A stretch of 8,788 nt of DNA from an uncultured Ruminococcus sp. (GTDB taxonomy: Bacteria; Bacillota; Clostridia; Oscillospirales; Ruminococcaceae): positions 1-8,788 of the forward strand of contig CAMHMM010000065.1 in assembly GCA_946186215.1 (NCBI GenBank), read 5' to 3'. A program made the position numbers and the translations under genes. A model generated the notes under the pieces. It was not told the DNA's origin, did not search any database, and saw only the letters and a list, made by a program, of their open reading frames with translations. How positions within the stretch are numbered: the stretch's first letter is position 1; the number at the start of each line of letters is the position of its first letter. This document shows, piece by piece, positions 6,116 to 8,788 of this stretch.

Positions 6116-7228
6116 TCAAGCCTTATTGAACTTGTCTTTGCCCTGCTTGCATCTCGGACACTTCCAGTCATCAGGCAGATCCTCAAATGCTACGCCGTCA
6201 TGCTCGGCAGGATCATATACATAACCGCAAATCGAGCAGACATACTTTCCGCTTGCCTGCTGTGCGGAGAAGTCCACTTCTGCAAGCACTGTCGGAACGG
6301 GTTTATCCAAGTCCATAACACGCTTTGCTTCAAGGTTCTCATAGCCCTGCGGAGTATGCGTGCCACAGTAAACGGTAGGATTAGTTCTGACGAACTCACG
6401 CACGCGGTCAAGTGTCTCACGGGCAGCCGAAATATCCTCAAATACAACGGACAACTTGTTCTCGTAGAGAGCTTCGTCCACATAGGTAATATCGCCGTGG
6501 AGCATATAGAACAGCCCGTCGTTTTCAGCGATGATTATGCTGTTGCCGTTTGTGTGTCCTTTAGCCTTAATGAAATAAACGCCCTCTGCGATCTTCTGAC
6601 TTTCAGGGAAGTTGTGATATGCGCCGTCTGTAAAGTGAACAGGAACGATGTTGTCAAGTCCCTGCAATTCAGCGGCTGATACTTCATCAGCGTTCACATA
6701 TATCTTGGCATTCGGGAAAGACTTCAATTCGCCCGAATGGTCATTATGCTTATGGGTGAGCAGTATCTTTGTGACCTGTTCGGGCTCGTAGCCGAGTGCC
6801 TTGAAAGCATCCATATAGCTGCAAATATCTTTGCCTGTATAGAGAGGACTGTTCTCGTCAGGAACTTCTTCGGGTGTTCCGGCAGGCAGCCCGGTATCAA
6901 CAAGGATAACTTCATCGCCTGTGTCTATAAGATAGTTTTGCAGACTTCCCCTGTAGCGTATATTCTTGTCATACTTTTCTGCACTGTCTTCACCGCTCAT
7001 AACGAACGGCTGTGTATAAAAACCGTCTCTTCTGAATTTTACAGCTTTGATCTCCATTTTTGGAGCATCGGATTTCTTACCGCACTTGAATGCGGGACAG
7101 CTTTCAGGAGCCTCGGGGATCTTCTCACCCTTGACCGCTGCCTTGATTACACTACGGTGCATATACAGCATCAAAAGTGCTGTGCCTGCGATCGCTCCGG
7201 ATAAAAATGCAACTGCTGTTTTGATCAT
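6116..7228 (-). CDS. Membrane-anchored MBL-fold metallohydrolase fused to rubredoxin
   Basis: A 370-residue fusion. Residues about 3-23 form a membrane segment (AVAFLSGAIAGTALLMLYMH) followed by basic residues, which suggests the rest faces the cytoplasm. Residues about 60-315 are a metallo-beta-lactamase fold with a complete dinuclear metal set: HKHNDH (H159, H161, D163, H164), H225 in KGHTNG, D246 in HGD and H291 in GTH. This is the hydrolase pattern, not the HxExD of flavodiiron proteins. Residues about 328-366 are a rubredoxin with CSIC (C331, C334) and CPRC (C357, C360), one iron. I chose this start because AAAGGAGG lies 8 nt upstream; an ATG 12 codons earlier has none. Last gene of the ferritin-like operon. 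Role unknown: a redox-linked hydrolase or a lactonase-like enzyme with an electron-transfer tail. Confidence 0.88.
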   Translation of the reverse strand: MIKTAVAFLSGAIAGTALLMLYMHRSVIKAAVKGEKIPEAPESCPAFKCGKKSDAPKMEIKAVKFRRDGFYTQPFVMSGEDSAEKYDKNIRYRGSLQNYLIDTGDEVILVDTGLPAGTPEEVPDENSPLYTGKDICSYMDAFKALGYEPEQVTKILLTHKHNDHSGELKSFPNAKIYVNADEVSAAELQGLDNIVPVHFTDGAYHNFPESQKIAEGVYFIKAKGHTNGNSIIIAENDGLFYMLHGDITYVDEALYENKLSVVFEDISAARETLDRVREFVRTNPTVYCGTHTPQGYENLEAKRVMDLDKPVPTVLAEVDFSAQQASGKYVCSICGYVYDPAEHDGVAFEDLPDDWKCPRCKQGKDKFNKA

Positions 7229-7251
7229 GACGATTTCCTCCTTTGCACAAA

Positions 7252-7278
7252 GGGCTGCCGACAACTGACCGACAGCCC
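7252..7278 (-). other. Intra-operon stem-loop before the MBL-rubredoxin gene
   Basis: On the minus strand GGGCTGTCG pairs with CGGCAGCCC (9 pairs, one G-U) over a 9-nt loop, followed by TTTGTG and then the Shine-Dalgarno of the MBL-rubredoxin gene. It lies in the 63-nt gap after the small winged-helix gene. It could be a partial terminator/attenuator or an mRNA-stabilising hairpin that makes expression of the last gene differ from the first two. Confidence 0.5.
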
Positions 7279-7291
7279 CATATTGTTGTGA

Positions 7292-7474
7292 TTACTTTTC
7301 AGCAGGCTCCCACTTGCATCTCACGGGAGATACGATAGAGCCGTCCTTTTTCATTGCTGTCATTGTCTTATCAACTACCTTGCGGTCAAGACCTGTCAGC
7401 TCAGCGATCTTGCCTGCGTTCAGCGGTTCGCCTGCTTTCTTCATTGCATCAAGTATCTGCTGCTTTTCGTCCAT
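7292..7474 (-). CDS. Small winged-helix DNA-binding protein
   Basis: A 60-residue protein that is almost only a winged helix-turn-helix: helix 1 EKQQILDAMKKAG, then the HTH AGKIAELTGLDRKVVDKTMTAMKKDG, then a short wing SIVSPVRCKWEP. Small MarR-like proteins of this type recur beside rubrerythrin/ferritin-type genes in clostridia and methanogens (from memory of the family). AAGGAGGT lies 6 nt before the ATG and the gene begins 12 nt after the ferritin-like stop. With one Cys and no ligand domain, it is more likely a simple local regulator or an accessory nucleic-acid-binding protein than a sensor. Whether it controls this operon is unknown. Confidence 0.85.
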   Translation of the reverse strand: MDEKQQILDAMKKAGEPLNAGKIAELTGLDRKVVDKTMTAMKKDGSIVSPVRCKWEPAEK

Positions 7475-7486
7475 GAGATGACCTCC

Positions 7487-7936
7487 TTATTCTCCGAGCT
7501 GCTCGATCAGATAGTTCTCCATACCGATCTGCTCTATAATGCACAGGTGTGCCTTTACCCAGTTATAGTGTTCCTGCTCGTCAATGATGAACTTCTGGAT
7601 CATTTCCTTAGTTACATAATCATCATCGAACATCGCAAGTGACTTGCTCATCATAGGAAGAGCCTCGGCTGCGTCCTTGCAGTCATATTCAAGCATTTCC
7701 TTGACATCGGTGATAACGGGATACTGCTCGATCTCAACAACAGGGGTAACACCCATCTCGATCAGGCGTGCATTGACCTTCTTTGCTTCATTCCATTCTT
7801 CTTCGGATTCAGCCATGATCTTATCGGCGAGTTTGGTAAGTCCTCTTGCTTTGAGAAGCTGAGCGTGGATAGAATGCTGCTGTGAGTTGCCGAACCAGCC
7901 CTTTGCAAATGTCTTTAACAGTTCAATTTTGTCCAT
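7487..7936 (-). CDS. Ferritin-like (bacterioferritin/rubrerythrin-type) protein
   Basis: A 149-residue four-helix ferritin-like protein. The last helix, DEQEHYNWVKAHL (119-131) followed by IEQIGMENYLIEQLGE, closely resembles the C-terminus of bacterioferritins, whose E127/H130 metal pair corresponds to E120 and H123. The second helix, AESEEEWNEA (42-51), aligns with the bacterioferritin E51-x-x-H54 segment: E47 is kept, but the His becomes E50 and the haem-ligand Met becomes W48. The other expected acidic ligands are not obvious. It may therefore bind iron with a changed site, or serve in peroxide/iron defence without classical ferroxidase activity. AGGAGGT precedes ATG 7936. It is the first gene of the operon, with its own promoter at 7999-8027. 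Confidence 0.82.
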   Translation of the reverse strand: MDKIELLKTFAKGWFGNSQQHSIHAQLLKARGLTKLADKIMAESEEEWNEAKKVNARLIEMGVTPVVEIEQYPVITDVKEMLEYDCKDAAEALPMMSKSLAMFDDDYVTKEMIQKFIIDEQEHYNWVKAHLCIIEQIGMENYLIEQLGE

Positions 7937-7977
7937 GATAGATACCTCCTGTGTTTCATTTGTCGCATACTGTCATA

Positions 7978-7987
7978 TTGTATACAA
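7978..7987. promoter_or_regulatory. Palindrome TTGTATACAA in ferritin-operon leader
   Basis: A perfect 10-bp palindrome placed about 5-14 nt downstream of the expected transcription start (near 7992) of the minus-strand ferritin operon. It is identical to the core of the palindrome at 3317-3328 that overlaps the promoter of the operon encoding the GntR regulator. A roadblock-type operator is plausible. Confidence 0.5.
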
Positions 7988-7998
7988 CTTATGCTTTT

Positions 7999-8027
7999 AT
8001 TATATCCTAAGATCACAGAAGATACAA
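7999..8027 (-). promoter_or_regulatory. Promoter of ferritin-like/wHTH/MBL-rubredoxin operon
   Basis: Read on the minus strand: TTGTAT (8027-8022), 17-nt spacer, TATAAT (8004-7999). The start would be near 7992, giving a leader of about 55 nt before ATG 7936. No clear PerR or Fur box is visible near it. Confidence 0.65.
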
Positions 8028-8047
8028 GCTATAATAATACCCGGATA

Positions 8048-8060
8048 TCTCATTATGAGA
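8048..8060. promoter_or_regulatory. 13-bp palindrome upstream of ferritin promoter
   Basis: TCTCAT-T-ATGAGA is a perfect inverted repeat centred at 8054, about 20 bp upstream of the -35 box and 18 bp after the TetR stop codon. It may be an activator or repressor site. As a hairpin for ending the TetR transcript it would be weak and has no T-run. Confidence 0.4.
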
Positions 8061-8078
8061 CATTCGGGCAAAATTCTC

Positions 8079-8633
8079 TCATTTTATGTTTAAATATTCT
8101 TTCAGAGGTTCGGGAACTGCCTTTTCAAACAGCTCCGCAAGGTGGTCTGCGGTGCTGTCAAATTCTCCGAGCAGCCACCCACAGGTGAGCTGTACCGTAC
8201 CGAAAATATACACCCTTACATATACTTCAAGGTCATGAGAAAGCACCCTCATTGATGAGTTTTTCAAAATACAGTCGGTGAGATGCCCTATATTTGCATC
8301 TGCAAAGTATCGCACAAATGAATCCATACCGCTTGTATGCAGAAGGAGATTTTTCATGTACTTTCTGTTTTCATCAAAAAAGCGCATACAGTCGGTCAGG
8401 ATATGTTTCCACTCATATCCTGATTTGCCGAAATTCACTATGATCTCCGAGGTGCGCTGAACATAGTCATAGGCGATAAGATCATACTTGTCCTTGAAGT
8501 GGCGATAGAATGTCGCGGGAGAATAATCGCAGTTATACACGATATCCTTAATAGTGATCTTGTCTATCGGCACTGTTTCGGCAAGCTCACGGAATGATTC
8601 GGCGAGTATTTCTTTGGCTGTCTTTCGTTTCAT
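8079..8633 (-). CDS. TetR/AcrR-family transcriptional regulator
   Basis: A 184-residue TetR-type regulator. The N-terminal helix-turn-helix spans about residues 5-52, with ITIKDIVYNCDYSPATFYRHF and KDKYDLI in the typical TetR layout. The C-terminal about 130 residues are a helical ligand/dimer domain with no recognised signature; the DNA-binding part resembles the DhaS-like branch. I chose ATG 8633: GAGGTG lies just upstream, and the longer in-frame start (8702) would lie upstream of the apparent promoter. CTCG-GG-CGAG (8642-8651), between promoter and start, might be part of an operator. It is encoded upstream of the ferritin-like operon on the same strand, but with separate promoters. Its target genes and ligand are unknown. 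Confidence 0.9.
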   Translation of the reverse strand: MKRKTAKEILAESFRELAETVPIDKITIKDIVYNCDYSPATFYRHFKDKYDLIAYDYVQRTSEIIVNFGKSGYEWKHILTDCMRFFDENRKYMKNLLLHTSGMDSFVRYFADANIGHLTDCILKNSSMRVLSHDLEVYVRVYIFGTVQLTCGWLLGEFDSTADHLAELFEKAVPEPLKEYLNIK

Positions 8634-8663
8634 GGTATCACCTCGGGCGAGTGCTTTTTTACA

Positions 8664-8693
8664 ATTATAGCATTTTTCGGGGGTGATTTTCAA
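8664..8693 (-). promoter_or_regulatory. Promoter of the TetR gene
   Basis: Read on the minus strand: TTGAAA (8693-8688), 18-nt spacer, TATAAT (8669-8664). The start would be near 8657, about 24 nt before ATG 8633, leaving room for the GAGGTG ribosome binding site. Confidence 0.65.
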
Positions 8694-8724
8694 GATGGTC
8701 ATATAAAAAAGAGAACAATAATTG

Positions 8725-8762
8725 ATCCCTGCTGTCCGTACAGTCTGTAGAACAACAGGGAT
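8725..8762. terminator. Inverted repeat at right edge, possible minus-strand terminator
   Basis: ATCCCTGCTGT (8725-8735) pairs with ACAACAGGGAT (8752-8762) at 10 of 11 positions over a 16-nt loop. On the minus strand it is followed after about a dozen bases by TCTCTTTTTTAT. It may end a gene entering from the right or be a regulatory palindrome. The window stops too soon to decide. Confidence 0.4.
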
Positions 8763-8788
8763 AAGCTATATCACGGCTTTTGTGTATG

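Noticed and set aside
6101..6679. 192-residue plus-strand open frame
   Set aside because: It is antisense to the MBL-rubredoxin gene, whose metal-binding motifs and ribosome binding site are unmistakable.
7978..7987. PerR or Fur box at the ferritin promoter
   Set aside because: TTGTATACAA does not fit TTATAATnATTATAA or GATAATGATTATC-type boxes; it fits a GntR-type half-site pattern better.
7887..8188. Two small plus-strand frames (68 and 65 residues)
   Set aside because: They cover the ferritin promoter and gene ends on the other strand, lack ribosome binding sites and show no motif.

Overview
The window looks like chromosomal DNA from an anaerobic Firmicute of class Clostridia, most probably a Ruminococcus-like gut or rumen bacterium. 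This is an inference from protein style, moderate GC, strong AGGAGG-type ribosome binding sites, TTGACA/TATAAT-like promoters, and a rubredoxin/ferritin-like stress locus typical of anaerobes. No species can be named from the sequence alone. There are no tRNA or rRNA genes, CRISPR arrays or transposases.

Region 1 (1-371) is non-coding. It holds an imperfect inverted repeat, a motif (about ATAAAAGTnCGGAT) iterated at least four times, two small hairpins and a good promoter (264-292) that reads into operon 1.

Region 2 (384-3107, + strand) is a tight six-gene run: HIT-family nucleotide hydrolase/transferase, peptide deformylase-like protein with an altered motif I, small CX5R tyrosine-phosphatase-like protein (4-nt overlap with the deformylase), class I SAM methyltransferase, SUKH (SMI1/KNR4) protein and an unrecognised acidic 112-residue protein. 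It ends in a 13-bp hairpin (3138-3173). The last two genes look like immunity or accessory genes.

Region 3 (3290-5986, + strand) starts with a consensus promoter overlapped by a perfect palindrome, ATTGTATACAAT. It then carries a 2-isopropylmalate/homocitrate/Re-citrate-synthase-like gene, a GntR/FCD regulator and a GNAT acetyltransferase, closed by a strong 12-bp hairpin. The synthase gene is broken: a small deletion and frameshift sit exactly at the catalytic loop after DTTFRD. The GntR protein is the obvious candidate to bind the palindrome.

Region 4 (6116-8027, - strand, convergent with region 3) is a three-gene operon: bacterioferritin-like protein, 60-residue winged-helix protein, and a membrane-anchored metallo-beta-lactamase-fold protein fused to a C-terminal rubredoxin. 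Its promoter is followed by a second exact copy of TTGTATACAA, the core of the region 3 palindrome. Region 5 (8079-8693, - strand) is a TetR regulator with its own promoter, followed at the right edge by an inverted repeat. The most interesting points are the synthase lesion, the shared palindrome linking two promoters, and the MBL-rubredoxin/ferritin-like/wHTH operon.
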